Source: JBOHRE01 sp050732635
GTDB lineage: Bacteria > Gemmatimonadota > Gemmatimonadetes > Longimicrobiales > RSA9
Direction: 5' to 3'
Length of the DNA: 40,822 nt
Assembly: GCA_050732635.1 (NCBI GenBank)
Contig: JBOHRE010000023.1
Span: 1 to 40,822, forward strand
Under the pieces are notes generated by a model, which saw only the letters and a list, made by a program, of their open reading frames with translations, was not told the origin of the DNA and did not search any database. Of this stretch, positions 7,505-15,107 are shown one piece after another. The stretch's first letter is position 1. Every line of letters starts with the position of its first letter. A program made the position numbers and the translations under genes.

Positions 7505-8701
7505 ATGTCGAAGTACGGACGTGTGCTGGGCCGCGCCGCCGCCGCTGCGGCGCTGGCCCTGGGTTCGCTGCTGCTGGGCGCCTGCGCGGGCGAGTATCCG
7601 CAAACGACCTTTCGGCCGGTCTCCGATTTCGGGCGGGACCTGAACCAGCTCTTCGCCAACATCTTCTGGCTGACGATGGTGGTGCTGGTGGTGGTTCTCG
7701 CCGGCGTCGTCTACATCATCCTGCGGTTCCGCGAGCGGCCCGGCGTGCCCGAGCCCAAGCGGATCTACGGCAACAACCTGCTCGAGCTTTTGTGGACGCT
7801 CGGCCCGGCCGTGATTGTCGTGCTGATCACGGTGCCGACGGTCCGGACGATCTTCCAGACGTACCGCTCGCCGCGCGAGGACGCGCTGCAGGTGCAGGCG
7901 ATCGGGCATCAATGGTGGTGGGAGTTCCGCATCCCGGAGCTCGGCATCCGCACCGCGAACCAGCTCTACCTGCCGGTCGGCCGCGAGATCGACCTGCACC
8001 TCAGCTCGGTCGATGTGCTGCACAACTGGTGGGTGCCCCGGCTGGGCGGCAAACGCTACAACTACCCGAACCCGGTCACACCCGCCGGCGATGAGGAGCG
8101 GCCGAACCATCACCGGCTGATCTTCACGGTCGATGAGCCGGGCGTCTACGCCGGGCAGTGCGCCGAGTACTGCGGCCTCTCGCACGCGCTCATGCAGATG
8201 CGGGTCGTGGCGGTGCGCGCGGCGGAGTTCGAGGCGTGGACGACGCGGATGGCCACGGCCGCGCAGCCGCAGCCGCAGGCCGCCGAGCCGAGCGGTCTCC
8301 TCGACACGATCCCCGGCGGTGAGCCGCAGCCGGAGACGCCCGTGCTGGCCCCGGCGCTGCAGGCGACGTCGCCCAACGTGCCTGCGGAGGGCACGCTCGA
8401 ACGGCGCGGCCACGACATCTTCATGAGCCGCACCTGCGTGGCCTGCCACGCGATCGCCGGCACCACGGCGCAGGGCCAGCTCGGTCCGGACCTGACGAAC
8501 TTCGGCAACCGCTGGGCGATCGGTGCGGGCGCGCTGCCGAACGCACCCGAGAACATCGTGCGCTGGGTGCGCCGGCCGGAGCGCTACAAGCCGGGCGCGC
8601 AGATGCCCGGCACGGTGTTCGGCGGCGGCGGCATGCCGCCGACGGGACTCACCCGCGATGAGCTCGAGGCCGTCGCGGCGTATCTGTACAGTCTGAGGTG
8701 A
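7505..8701 (+). CDS. ctaC: Cytochrome c oxidase subunit II with fused cytochrome c (caa3 type)
   Basis: This 398-aa lipoprotein accepts electrons from cytochrome c and passes them to the haem-copper core. The N-terminus is a lipoprotein signal with lipobox LLLGAC, then two membrane helices (IFWLTMVVLVVVLAGVVYII; LWTLGPAVIVVLITVPTV). The cupredoxin domain has the aromatic stretch GHQWWWEFRIPE and the full CuA set in CAEYCGLSHALM (Cys near 219 and 223, then His and Met). After a Gln/Pro/Ala-rich linker, a C-terminal class I cytochrome c domain carries CVACH near residue 311 and a distal Met in AQMPG. I set the start at ATG 7505, preceded by GAGTGAGGAG, because it opens directly on the lipoprotein signal; the longer frame from 7424 adds nothing conserved. 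It is followed after 1 bp by subunit I. Confidence 0.97.
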   Translation: MSKYGRVLGRAAAAAALALGSLLLGACAGEYPQTTFRPVSDFGRDLNQLFANIFWLTMVVLVVVLAGVVYIILRFRERPGVPEPKRIYGNNLLELLWTLGPAVIVVLITVPTVRTIFQTYRSPREDALQVQAIGHQWWWEFRIPELGIRTANQLYLPVGREIDLHLSSVDVLHNWWVPRLGGKRYNYPNPVTPAGDEERPNHHRLIFTVDEPGVYAGQCAEYCGLSHALMQMRVVAVRAAEFEAWTTRMATAAQPQPQAAEPSGLLDTIPGGEPQPETPVLAPALQATSPNVPAEGTLERRGHDIFMSRTCVACHAIAGTTAQGQLGPDLTNFGNRWAIGAGALPNAPENIVRWVRRPERYKPGAQMPGTVFGGGGMPPTGLTRDELEAVAAYLYSLR

Positions 8702-8702
8702 G

Positions 8703-10505
8703 ATGGCGACCGTCGAAGCGACCCTGACGCATGCGCCCGCCCGCGGAGGGCTGCGCGGCTGGCTGACCACCGTCGATCACAAGAGGATCGGCATCCTCTA
8801 CGGCGCCACCTCGCTCGTCTTCCTCCTGATCGGCGGCCTGGAAGCGCTGCTGATCCGGATGCAGCTCGCGCAGCCGTACGGCCGCGTGCTGAGTGCCGAG
8901 CTGTACAACCAGATCTTCACGATGCACGGCACGACCATGGTGTTCCTGGTCGGCATGCCGCTGGCCGTGGCGTTCTTCAACTACCTGGTGCCGCTGCAGA
9001 TCGGTGCGCGCGACGTCGCGTTTCCGCGTCTCAACGCGCTGTCGTACTGGATCTTCCTGTTCGGCGCGCTCTTCATGAACGCCGGGTTCCTGTTCGGCGC
9101 GGCGCCGAACGCCGGCTGGTTCGGCTACGCGCCGCTCACCAACGAGCAGTACTCGCCCGGGCTGAACATCGACTTCTGGGTGCTGGGACTGCAGATCCTG
9201 GGCGTCGCCTCGATCATGGGCGGCGTGAACTTCATCACCACGATCATCAACCTGCGTGCGCCCGGCATGAAGCTGATGCGCATGCCGCTGTTCACCTGGA
9301 TGGCGTTCGTGACCAGCTTCCTGCTGATCACGGCGCTGCCCGTGCTGGCGGTCGCGCTGTTCTTCCTGACCTTCGACCGCTTCTGGGGAACCAACTTCTA
9401 CACCGTCACCGCCGGCGGCGACCCGTTCCTCTGGCAGCACCTGTTCTGGATCTTCGGTCACCCGGAGGTCTACATCCTGATCCTGCCCGCCTTCGGCATT
9501 GTCAGCGACGTGATTCCGGCGTTCGCGAAGAAGCCGCTGTTCGGCTACTCGCTGGTCGTCTACTCGGGCATTCTGATCGGCTTCATCGGCTGGGGCGTCT
9601 GGGCGCACCACATGTTCGCGACCGGGATGGGGCCGATCGCCGACGCGTTCTTCGCCGCGTCGACCATGATCATCGCGATCCCGACCGGCGTGAAGATCTT
9701 CAACTGGATGGCGACCATGTGGGGCGGCCGCATCCGCTTCACGACTGCAATGAAGTTCGCGGTCGCGCTCGTCGCCACGTTCACGATCGGCGGGATCTCG
9801 GGGATCTGGCTCGGCTCGCCGCCCATCGACCTGCAGCAGACCGACACCTACTTCGTGGTCGCGCACTTCCACTACGTGCTGATCGGCGGGCTGATCAACG
9901 GCATCTTCGCCGGCTTCTACTACTGGTACCCGAAGGTCACGGGCCGCCTGCTCAGCGAGCGCCTGGGGAGCTGGCACTTCTGGCTGTTCTTCTTCGGCAT
10001 GAACCTGACCTTCTTCCCGATGCACTGGGTCGGGCTGCTCGGCATGCCGCGCCGCATCTTCACCTATGGCGAAGGGCTGCAGCTCGAGGGGCTGAACTTC
10101 ATGATGTCGGTCGGCGCGTTCGTGCAGGCCGCGGCCGTGCTGATCTTCGTCTGGAACCTGATCCGCAGCCGCCGGCGCGGCGCCGTGGCCGGCGTGAATC
10201 CGTGGCATGCGCACACGCTGGAGTGGGCGACGACCTCGCCGCCGGCCGAGTACAACTTCGCGGTGCTGCCGGTCGTGCGCAGCCGCGAGCCGATGTGGGA
10301 CGAGCCGGACCGCATGATCGAGCAGGCGCAGCGCCCGCTCGACAGAGCGGTGCACATGCCGCCGCCATCGTACTGGCCGATCATGACGGCGGTCGGCGTC
10401 ACGCTCACGTTCGCGCTGTTCATGACCGGACTGTGGTGGGCGCCGCTGGTCGGCTTCGCGCTGACCGCGTTCGCGGTCGTGAACTGGGCGTTCGAGCCGC
10501 AGTGA
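8703..10505 (+). CDS. ctaD: Cytochrome c oxidase subunit I
   Basis: This 600-aa catalytic subunit of the caa3 oxidase reduces O2 to water and pumps protons. The low-spin haem His is in TMHGTTMVF (near 75) and its partner in VVAHFHYVLIGG (near 387), which also supplies the haem a3 ligand. CuB ligands are His in GHPEVY (near 253) and the pair in VWAHHMF (near 302). The GHPEVY Tyr and Glu and the D-channel Asp in GARDVAFPRLN are present, which places it in the A1 class. Twelve or more membrane helices are apparent, with an additional C-terminal helix pair (ITAVGVTLTFALFMTGLWW; PLVGFALTAFAVVNWAF) common in caa3 enzymes. It follows subunit II after one base. Confidence 0.98.
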   Translation: MATVEATLTHAPARGGLRGWLTTVDHKRIGILYGATSLVFLLIGGLEALLIRMQLAQPYGRVLSAELYNQIFTMHGTTMVFLVGMPLAVAFFNYLVPLQIGARDVAFPRLNALSYWIFLFGALFMNAGFLFGAAPNAGWFGYAPLTNEQYSPGLNIDFWVLGLQILGVASIMGGVNFITTIINLRAPGMKLMRMPLFTWMAFVTSFLLITALPVLAVALFFLTFDRFWGTNFYTVTAGGDPFLWQHLFWIFGHPEVYILILPAFGIVSDVIPAFAKKPLFGYSLVVYSGILIGFIGWGVWAHHMFATGMGPIADAFFAASTMIIAIPTGVKIFNWMATMWGGRIRFTTAMKFAVALVATFTIGGISGIWLGSPPIDLQQTDTYFVVAHFHYVLIGGLINGIFAGFYYWYPKVTGRLLSERLGSWHFWLFFFGMNLTFFPMHWVGLLGMPRRIFTYGEGLQLEGLNFMMSVGAFVQAAAVLIFVWNLIRSRRRGAVAGVNPWHAHTLEWATTSPPAEYNFAVLPVVRSREPMWDEPDRMIEQAQRPLDRAVHMPPPSYWPIMTAVGVTLTFALFMTGLWWAPLVGFALTAFAVVNWAFEPQ

Positions 10506-10517
10506 GCGGGCTCCCGC

Positions 10518-10552
10518 GGCGAACGGCGAACCGCAAACGGCGAACGGCCAAG
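10518..10552 (+). repeat. Degenerate heptanucleotide tandem array (GGCGAAC)
   Basis: Five in-register 7-bp units lie between subunits I and III: GGCGAAC, GGCGAAC, CGCAAAC, GGCGAAC and GGCCAAG. They fill most of the 69-bp spacer and end before the ribosome-binding region of the next gene. No function is evident. Confidence 0.7.
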
Positions 10553-10574
10553 AGCATGAACGGGGAGAATCACA

Positions 10575-11183
10575 GTGAACCATAGCGCGGCTGCGCACGC
10601 CGACGAGCACCACTACACGGCGACCGGGGTGCCGACCTGGAAGCTCGGGTTCTGGACGTTCATCGGCTCGGAGTGCCTGTTCTTCGGCTCGCTGATCGCG
10701 ACCTACATGGTCTACAAGGGCCAGAGCGTGGTGGGCCCCTTCCCGCACGGCGAAGACGGCATCCTCAACATCCCGCTGACCTCGGTCAGCACGTTCGTCC
10801 TGCTGATGAGCTCGCTGGCCATGGTGCTGGCGCTGGACGCGGTGCAGCGCGGCTCACGCAAGGGCGCGCTGACCTGGATCATGGGCGTGGTCGTGCTCGG
10901 TGCGGGGTTCCTGGGGTTCCAGGCGTACGAGTTCACGCACTTCTACCACGAGGGGCTGACGCTCGAGACGAACCTGTTCGGCGCGACCTTCTTCGTGCTC
11001 ACGGGCTTCCACGGCGCGCACGTGACGGTCGGCGTGATGTGGCTGCTCGCGCTCTGGCTGCTGGCCTGGCGCGGCCGGCTCAGGCCGGCCGACGCGCTGA
11101 AGGTCGAGATCGCCGGGCTGTACTGGCATTTCGTGGACGTGGTCTGGATCGTGATCTTCACGCTGATCTACCTGATCGAGTAG
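10575..11183 (+). CDS. ctaE: Cytochrome c oxidase subunit III
   Basis: This 202-aa membrane subunit of the caa3 oxidase has a GTG start at 10575, preceded by GGGGAG. Five membrane helices are visible, the short bacterial five-helix form rather than the seven-helix mitochondrial type. Family motifs include TWKLGFWTFIGSECLFFGSL at the first helix, FYHEGLTLETNLFGATFFVL with the conserved Glu, TGFHGAHVTVGVMWLL and LYWHFVDVVWIVIFTLIYL at the C-terminus. Subunit III stabilises subunit I and helps proton uptake. The gene is separated from subunit I by a heptamer repeat array and from subunit IV by 10 bp. Confidence 0.96.
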   Translation: MNHSAAAHADEHHYTATGVPTWKLGFWTFIGSECLFFGSLIATYMVYKGQSVVGPFPHGEDGILNIPLTSVSTFVLLMSSLAMVLALDAVQRGSRKGALTWIMGVVVLGAGFLGFQAYEFTHFYHEGLTLETNLFGATFFVLTGFHGAHVTVGVMWLLALWLLAWRGRLRPADALKVEIAGLYWHFVDVVWIVIFTLIYLIE

Positions 11184-11193
11184 GAGACGAGGC

Positions 11194-11523
11194 ATGGCAG
11201 CGGGCGAAGGCGGGCAGGCGGCGCACCGCGAGCCGGCGGCGCCACATCATCCAACCTGGAAGTTCTACGTCCTGATCGGCGTGGTGCTGACGGTAATCAC
11301 CGCGATGGAGGTGGCCATCTTCTACATCGAGGCGCTGCAGGCAGTGCTGGTCCCGCTGCTTCTCGTGCTGTCGGGCGCGAAGTTCATCATGGTCGTGCTG
11401 TTCTACATGCACCTGAAGTTCGATTCGAAGGTTCTGAGCGGCGTGTTCGCCGCGCCGCTGCTGCTCGGCGTGCTGGTCGTGGTGTCGTTGATCGTCCTGT
11501 TCAACGTCCTGCCGCTGAGCTGA
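11194..11523 (+). CDS. ctaF: Cytochrome c oxidase subunit IV (prokaryotic type)
   Basis: This is a 109-aa small subunit of the caa3 oxidase. A polar His/Ala-rich head is followed by three membrane helices: FYVLIGVVLTVITAMEVAIF, AVLVPLLLVLSGAKFIMVVL and FAAPLLLGVLVVVSLIVLF. The signature segment SGAKFIMVVLFYMHLKFDSK matches the YMHLKF-containing COX4_pro family. Its role is structural stabilisation. It has a good GGAGACGAGG leader and sits between subunit III and CtaG. Confidence 0.93.
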   Translation: MAAGEGGQAAHREPAAPHHPTWKFYVLIGVVLTVITAMEVAIFYIEALQAVLVPLLLVLSGAKFIMVVLFYMHLKFDSKVLSGVFAAPLLLGVLVVVSLIVLFNVLPLS

Positions 11524-11526
11524 GCG

Positions 11527-12405
11527 ATGCAGCCGCCACTTCCTGCGACCCTGGCGCTGCTGCACGGCGACCCGGCCGCGTTCTCCTGGACGCGCTGGGA
11601 GATCCACGTCTCGGTGCTGATCGGCTGCGCGCTGCTGGCGGGCATCTACCTGCTGGCGATCGGGCCGCTGCGCCGCCGGTTTGGTTGGGCGGAACGCACG
11701 GACGGCTGGCAGACGGCCGCGTTCCTGGGCGCGGTCGCGATCCTGTTCGCCGCGCTGAACGGGCCGCTGCACGACCTGAGCGACTACTTCCTGTTCAGCG
11801 CGCACATGGTGCAGCACATGCTGCTCATGATGATCATGCCGCCGCTGCTGCTGCTCGGCCTGCCCGCCTGGCTGCTGCGGCCGCTGCTGCTGCGCCGTGG
11901 CGTCGAGCCCATGGCGCGCGTGCTGACGCACCCGGCCACAGCGTTCGCGGTCTACAACGTCGTGCTGATCGGCTGGCATTTCCCGGCGCTGTACAACTGG
12001 GCGCTGGTGAACCACGACGTGCACATCGTGCAGCACCTGATGTTCATTGCGGCGGCGCTGCTGATGTGGTGGCCAGTCGTTGATCCGCTGCCCGAGCTGC
12101 GGCGCATCGGTCCGCTGCTCAAGATACTGTACCTGTTCGCGTTCGGGTTGCCGATGTCGATCGTCTCGGCGTTCATCACCATGTCGCCCCGCGCGGTGTA
12201 CCCGTGGTACGTCGAGGCGCCGCGGATCGTCGCGCTGACACCGCTCGAGGACCAGCAGCTCGGCGGCCTGCTGATGTGGATCCCCGGGATGCTGATCTAC
12301 TGGACGGTCGTCACGATCATCTTCCTGCGTTACTCGGCGCGCGAGGAGCGGCAGGAGCCGGGCGCCGGGACAACGCGGCTGGGCGAGTGGATTGCCGCGC
12401 GCTAG
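11527..12405 (+). CDS. ctaG: caa3-type cytochrome oxidase assembly factor CtaG
   Basis: This 292-aa polytopic membrane protein of the Caa3_CtaG family is involved in assembly of caa3 oxidase, probably copper delivery. It is unrelated in sequence to the Cox11-type CtaG. It has about seven helices. Conserved His-containing motifs are LFSAHMVQHMLLMMIMPPLL, GWHFPALYNWALVNHDVHIV and QHLMFIAAALLMWWPVVDPL, and the last helices carry YWTVVTIIFLRY. The gene starts 3 bp after subunit IV, so it is co-transcribed with the oxidase it serves. There is no equivalent gene next to the second oxidase cluster at 24.9-28.4 kb. Confidence 0.95.
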   Translation: MQPPLPATLALLHGDPAAFSWTRWEIHVSVLIGCALLAGIYLLAIGPLRRRFGWAERTDGWQTAAFLGAVAILFAALNGPLHDLSDYFLFSAHMVQHMLLMMIMPPLLLLGLPAWLLRPLLLRRGVEPMARVLTHPATAFAVYNVVLIGWHFPALYNWALVNHDVHIVQHLMFIAAALLMWWPVVDPLPELRRIGPLLKILYLFAFGLPMSIVSAFITMSPRAVYPWYVEAPRIVALTPLEDQQLGGLLMWIPGMLIYWTVVTIIFLRYSAREERQEPGAGTTRLGEWIAAR

Positions 12406-12434
12406 CGGAGAACGGAACGAGTCGTGAGGGCCGC

Positions 12435-12818
12435 ATGCGTCTGACGCTCGCGGCCGAGCACCGGATCCTGCTGACCGGCGACGGCGCTGACTTCACGATC
12501 GACGGCGGTGACGAGCCGCTCTCGCCGTTCCACCTCCTCGCTGCTTCCCTCGCGGCCTGTACCTTCCTCGTCCTGCAGTCCTGGGCGCACCACGCCAAGC
12601 TGCGTATCGACGACCTCCAGCTCGGCGTAGACTGGGACTTCGATGACGAGGCGGCGCGCGTCTCGGCCATGCGGATGGAGGTGATCTGGCCGAGCCTGCC
12701 GGGCGAGCGGCGGGCGACCGCGCTGCGCGCGGCGAAGACCTGCACGGTGCACAACTCGCTCGAGCAGGGCTTCCCGATCACGACGGGCGTCGCCGGTCAG
12801 GGCGCGGACGGGCGTTGA
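12435..12818 (+). CDS. OsmC family protein
   Basis: This 127-aa protein is of the OsmC/Ohr superfamily, whose members use two Cys residues to reduce organic or fatty-acid hydroperoxides. Recognisable elements are DGGDEPLSPFHLLAASLAAC (the core helix carrying the first Cys), the strand LQLGVDWDFDDEAA and AAKTCTVHNSLEQG, holding the second conserved Cys, near residues 106-114. The length suits a minimal YhfA-like member. I used ATG 12435; in-frame sequence upstream belongs to a shadow of ctaG. It follows ctaG by 29 bp on the same strand and may protect the respiratory membrane from peroxides. No substrate can be assigned. Confidence 0.85.
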   Translation: MRLTLAAEHRILLTGDGADFTIDGGDEPLSPFHLLAASLAACTFLVLQSWAHHAKLRIDDLQLGVDWDFDDEAARVSAMRMEVIWPSLPGERRATALRAAKTCTVHNSLEQGFPITTGVAGQGADGR

Positions 12819-12981
12819 ACCCACCAGGTCGACGGACACGGTCGGCGAGCTGAGGGCCCGGCGCTTTGCCGCTGCGGATCCCCGGGCATGCGCAGGCCGG
12901 GCGACTTGCTCGGAGCCGACGCTCTGCCCCACCTTCGGAATCGGTAGACCGCAACTCCTTCTGCCACACGAGGCGCCCGGC

Positions 12982-13887
12982 ATGCGGCGGTTCCGCACGT
13001 ACAGCCAGGTCCATGAAGCCAGCGCGGATCTGTTGGAGCAGGTCGGCGCGCAGGCGGAGCGCGTGCGGGCGCGGCTGGCGCGCGTTGCGTGCGTCGTAGC
13101 GGTTGCGAGCGGCAAGGGCGGCGTCGGCAAGAGCGCGCTGACCGCGAACCTGGCCGCCGCACTCGCCGCAGAGGGGCTGAGCGTCGGGGCGCTGGACGCC
13201 GACGTGAACGGCCCGACGCTGGCGCGCATGCTCGGCGCGCGGGCCGGCTCGCTGCGCGTGACCGCGGACGGCGTCGAGCCGGCGACGGGCGCCGGCGGCG
13301 TGCGCGTGATCTCGATGGACCTGCTGCTCGAGGGCGATGAAACGCCGGTCCGCTGGCGGGAGCCGGCGCAGGGCGGCTTCATCTGGCAGGGTGCGCTCGA
13401 GACCGGCGCGCTGCGCGAGTTCCTGGCCGACACGGCCTGGGGCGAGCTGGACATGCTGCTGATCGACCTGCCGCCCGGCACCGAGAAGATCGGCCGGCTG
13501 CTCGAGCTGGTGCGGCGGCCGGACGCGCTGCTGCTGGTGAGCACGCCGTCACGCGCGGCCGAGTTCGTGGTCGCGAAGTCGCTGCGCTACGCCCGCGAAG
13601 CCGGCGTGGGCGCGGTCGGCGTCGTGCGCAACATGACCGCGGCCGTCTGCGCGGCGTGCGGCACGGCGGTGCCACTGTTCGAGCGGAGCGGTCCGGCGTG
13701 GACGCCGGACGAGCTGTGGGGCGACGTCCCGTTCGACCCGCGCCTCGCCGAATCGACCGATGCCGGCGAGCCGTTCGTGCTGACCGAGCCCGAGGCGCCT
13801 GCCTCGCGCGCGATCGCACGGCTGGCGCTGCGCCTCCGCGCCCTCCCCCAGCCCCAGCCTCAGCCCCAGCCTCAGCCACACCCATGA
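12982..13887 (+). CDS. Mrp/NBP35-type P-loop ATPase
   Basis: This 301-aa member of the Mrp/ApbC family of iron-sulfur carrier ATPases has a deviant Walker A (P-loop) ASGKGGVGKSA at residues 43-51, a switch region ALDADVNGPTLARMLG and Walker B-like LLIDLPPGTEK. A single CxxC (VCAACG, Cys 223 and 226) is where Mrp proteins bind a bridging [4Fe-4S] cluster as dimers. The N-terminal MIP18/DUF59 domain of many Mrp proteins is absent. The C-terminal tail PQPQPQPQPQPHP is encoded by a CAGCCY hexamer array. Its last base pairs overlap the next gene (ATGA). In this cluster it may load Fe-S on the radical SAM protein or on the PCP_red proteins; this is inference. Confidence 0.9.
   Translation: MRRFRTYSQVHEASADLLEQVGAQAERVRARLARVACVVAVASGKGGVGKSALTANLAAALAAEGLSVGALDADVNGPTLARMLGARAGSLRVTADGVEPATGAGGVRVISMDLLLEGDETPVRWREPAQGGFIWQGALETGALREFLADTAWGELDMLLIDLPPGTEKIGRLLELVRRPDALLLVSTPSRAAEFVVAKSLRYAREAGVGAVGVVRNMTAAVCAACGTAVPLFERSGPAWTPDELWGDVPFDPRLAESTDAGEPFVLTEPEAPASRAIARLALRLRALPQPQPQPQPQPHP
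13849..13878 (+). repeat. CAGCCY hexanucleotide array inside the mrp 3' end
   Basis: Five consecutive hexamers lie here: CAGCCC, CAGCCT, CAGCCC, CAGCCT and CAGCCA. They are translated as alternating Pro-Gln at the C-terminus of the ATPase. The same hexamer family recurs at 18720-18818. Confidence 0.85.
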
Positions 13888-14348
13888 AATTCCTCTGCCT
13901 ATCGTGCGATGAAGTAATGGCGTTCGCCGAGCGGCAGCTCCCCGGTGACGGCACCATGGCCGCGGTCTTCGCCTGCGCGAGCTGCGGCCGCGAGGTCGCC
14001 CTGTTGACGAATCCTATGGAGACGCAGCTGGTCAGCTCGCTGGGCGTGCAGGTGGGCGGGCGGAGCGTGCCCGAGCAGCCGCTGGAGCTGGTGCGCTCGA
14101 GTCTGGCGACGGGCGGCGAACATGCCTTCGCGGAGGCGGAGAGTGCGGATGCGGCTGGCCCGGCGACGTCGCCCGGCGCGGTGCGCTGGTCCGAGGAAGC
14201 GCTCGAGCGGCTGGGCAACGTTCCATCCTTCGTGCGCGGCATGGTCAAGCGCATCTACACGGACTACGCGCGCGAGCGGGGACTGGACGCGATCACGCCG
14301 GCGGTCATGGATCAGGCGCGCGCGGATCTGGGGCTGGAGGCGATGTGA
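13884..14348 (+). CDS. Zinc-ribbon plus PCP_red domain protein
   Basis: This 154-aa protein combines two small domains. The N-terminus (FLCLSCDEVMAF, then VFACASCGREVALL) has two CxxC knuckles about 25 residues apart, a probable zinc or iron ribbon. The C-terminus from about residue 101 matches the PCP_red domain otherwise known from the C-terminus of the light-independent protochlorophyllide reductase B subunit: WSEEALERLGNVPSFVRGMV, KRIYTDYARERGLDAITPAV, then MDQARADLG. No chlorophyll genes are nearby, so the domain is used here in another role. It overlaps the Mrp gene by 4 bp and the following membrane-protein gene by 4 bp (GTGA). A maturation, redox-sensing or haem-related function for the bd-like oxidase cluster is inference. 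Confidence 0.8.
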   Translation: MKFLCLSCDEVMAFAERQLPGDGTMAAVFACASCGREVALLTNPMETQLVSSLGVQVGGRSVPEQPLELVRSSLATGGEHAFAEAESADAAGPATSPGAVRWSEEALERLGNVPSFVRGMVKRIYTDYARERGLDAITPAVMDQARADLGLEAM

Positions 14349-14743
14349 GCGCGACGTCGCCCGAGCCGGAGGCGGCGCGAGCGAGGAGGTTTCGGCAGGC
14401 GGCGATCGTCTACCTCCATGTCGGCGTGCTCTACGAGGCCGCGGTGTTCGCGCTCTGGCGCGCCGGCGACCTACCGCTCGAGCGCGGGCCGCCGTGGCTG
14501 TGGCTCCTGCTCGGCGCCGTCATCACCGTCGTCATCAGCGGAGCCTTGTGGCGCTGGCATCGGCCATGGCTCGCGTGGGGCGTCTGGGCGGTTCATGCGC
14601 TGCGGCTGCCGGCGCTGATCGGCGGCGCGTTTCTGGAGCCGACCGGCCCCGCGGGAGCGCTGCCGCCGAGCTTCTATCTCACCGCGCTCGTGGTGGTCGT
14701 GATCAACCTCGGCTTCCTCGCGCGCGCCGGTTGGAATGTCTAG
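14345..14743 (+). CDS. Small polytopic membrane protein, unknown function
   Basis: This 132-aa protein starts with GTG at 14345, overlapping the previous stop. After a charged cytosolic head (about 20 residues) there are four probable membrane helices: AAIVYLHVGVLYEAAVFALW, WLWLLLGAVITVVISGALW, WLAWGVWAVHALRLPALIG and FYLTALVVVVINLGFLA. Several conserved-looking polar residues (H25, E30, H78) lie in or near the helices. I do not recognise a family. Tight coupling to the PCP_red protein and the position before a bd-like oxidase operon suggest it belongs to the same system, perhaps as an accessory subunit. Confidence 0.75.
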   Translation: MSATSPEPEAARARRFRQAAIVYLHVGVLYEAAVFALWRAGDLPLERGPPWLWLLLGAVITVVISGALWRWHRPWLAWGVWAVHALRLPALIGGAFLEPTGPAGALPPSFYLTALVVVVINLGFLARAGWNV

Positions 14744-14765
14744 ACGCGAGACGCGCCAGGGCTCG

Positions 14766-14795
14766 TTGACACGCCGCCGGGCTGGCTCTTATAGT
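14766..14795 (+). promoter_or_regulatory. Strong sigma70-like promoter upstream of the USP/bd-like operon
   Basis: TTGACA at 14766-14771 is a perfect -35 box. TATAGT at 14790-14795 matches the -10 consensus at 5 of 6 positions with 18-bp spacing; TTATAG at 14789 would give 17. Transcription should start near 14802, leaving a leader of about 300 nt before the USP gene at 15108. It is the best promoter match in the window. Confidence 0.75.
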
Positions 14796-14800
14796 GGCAC

Positions 14801-15107
14801 GCCGGCCAACCGGCCGTGAGTTTTTGCTGTAAACATCAGCGGCGAAGCCGCTGTGCTCGCCGCTGACGTGGGACCGCAGGTCCCCGCTATTTCTGACGTC
14901 GCACGATCGGGGTCGGCATGGCCCGAAGTCCATGCCGCCCGTGCAGGCTTGCTGGCATAGCGTCAACACACGCCGCCGGTGCGCGCGTCTGACCGGCGGT
15001 TTCCGACGCACATGTCGCCGAGCTCTTCCGCCCGCGACCGTGCCGCGCTCCGCTGTTCGAGCGCTGGCGGCCGTAGGGTGGGCTGTCGCCCCGTGTCAGG
15101 AGGCCAC
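14801..15107 (+). promoter_or_regulatory. Structured 5' leader with four hairpins
   Basis: No credible gene lies in 14744-15107. From the predicted transcript start there are four clean stems: GCCGG/CCGGC (14801-14805 with 14810-14814); CAGCGGC/GCCGCTG with a GAA loop (14837-14843 with 14847-14853); GGGACC/GGTCCC with a GCA loop (14870-14875 with 14879-14884); and CGGCATGG/CCATGCCG (14914-14921 with 14930-14937). The region ends in a strong ribosome-binding site, AGGAGG at 15098-15103. It does not match any riboswitch consensus I can recall. It could be a cis-regulatory leader or carry a small RNA; stems of this size also arise in GC-rich DNA. Confidence 0.5.

Noticed and set aside
8649..10748. 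Minus-strand open frame of 699 codons opposite subunit I
   Set aside because: His/Arg/Gln-rich composition typical of antisense to membrane-protein genes; the plus strand encodes a complete CtaD.
14801..15107. Assignment of the leader to a known riboswitch class
   Set aside because: I could not find the conserved core of the cobalamin, TPP, SAM, c-di-GMP or molybdenum cofactor classes; left as unclassified structure.
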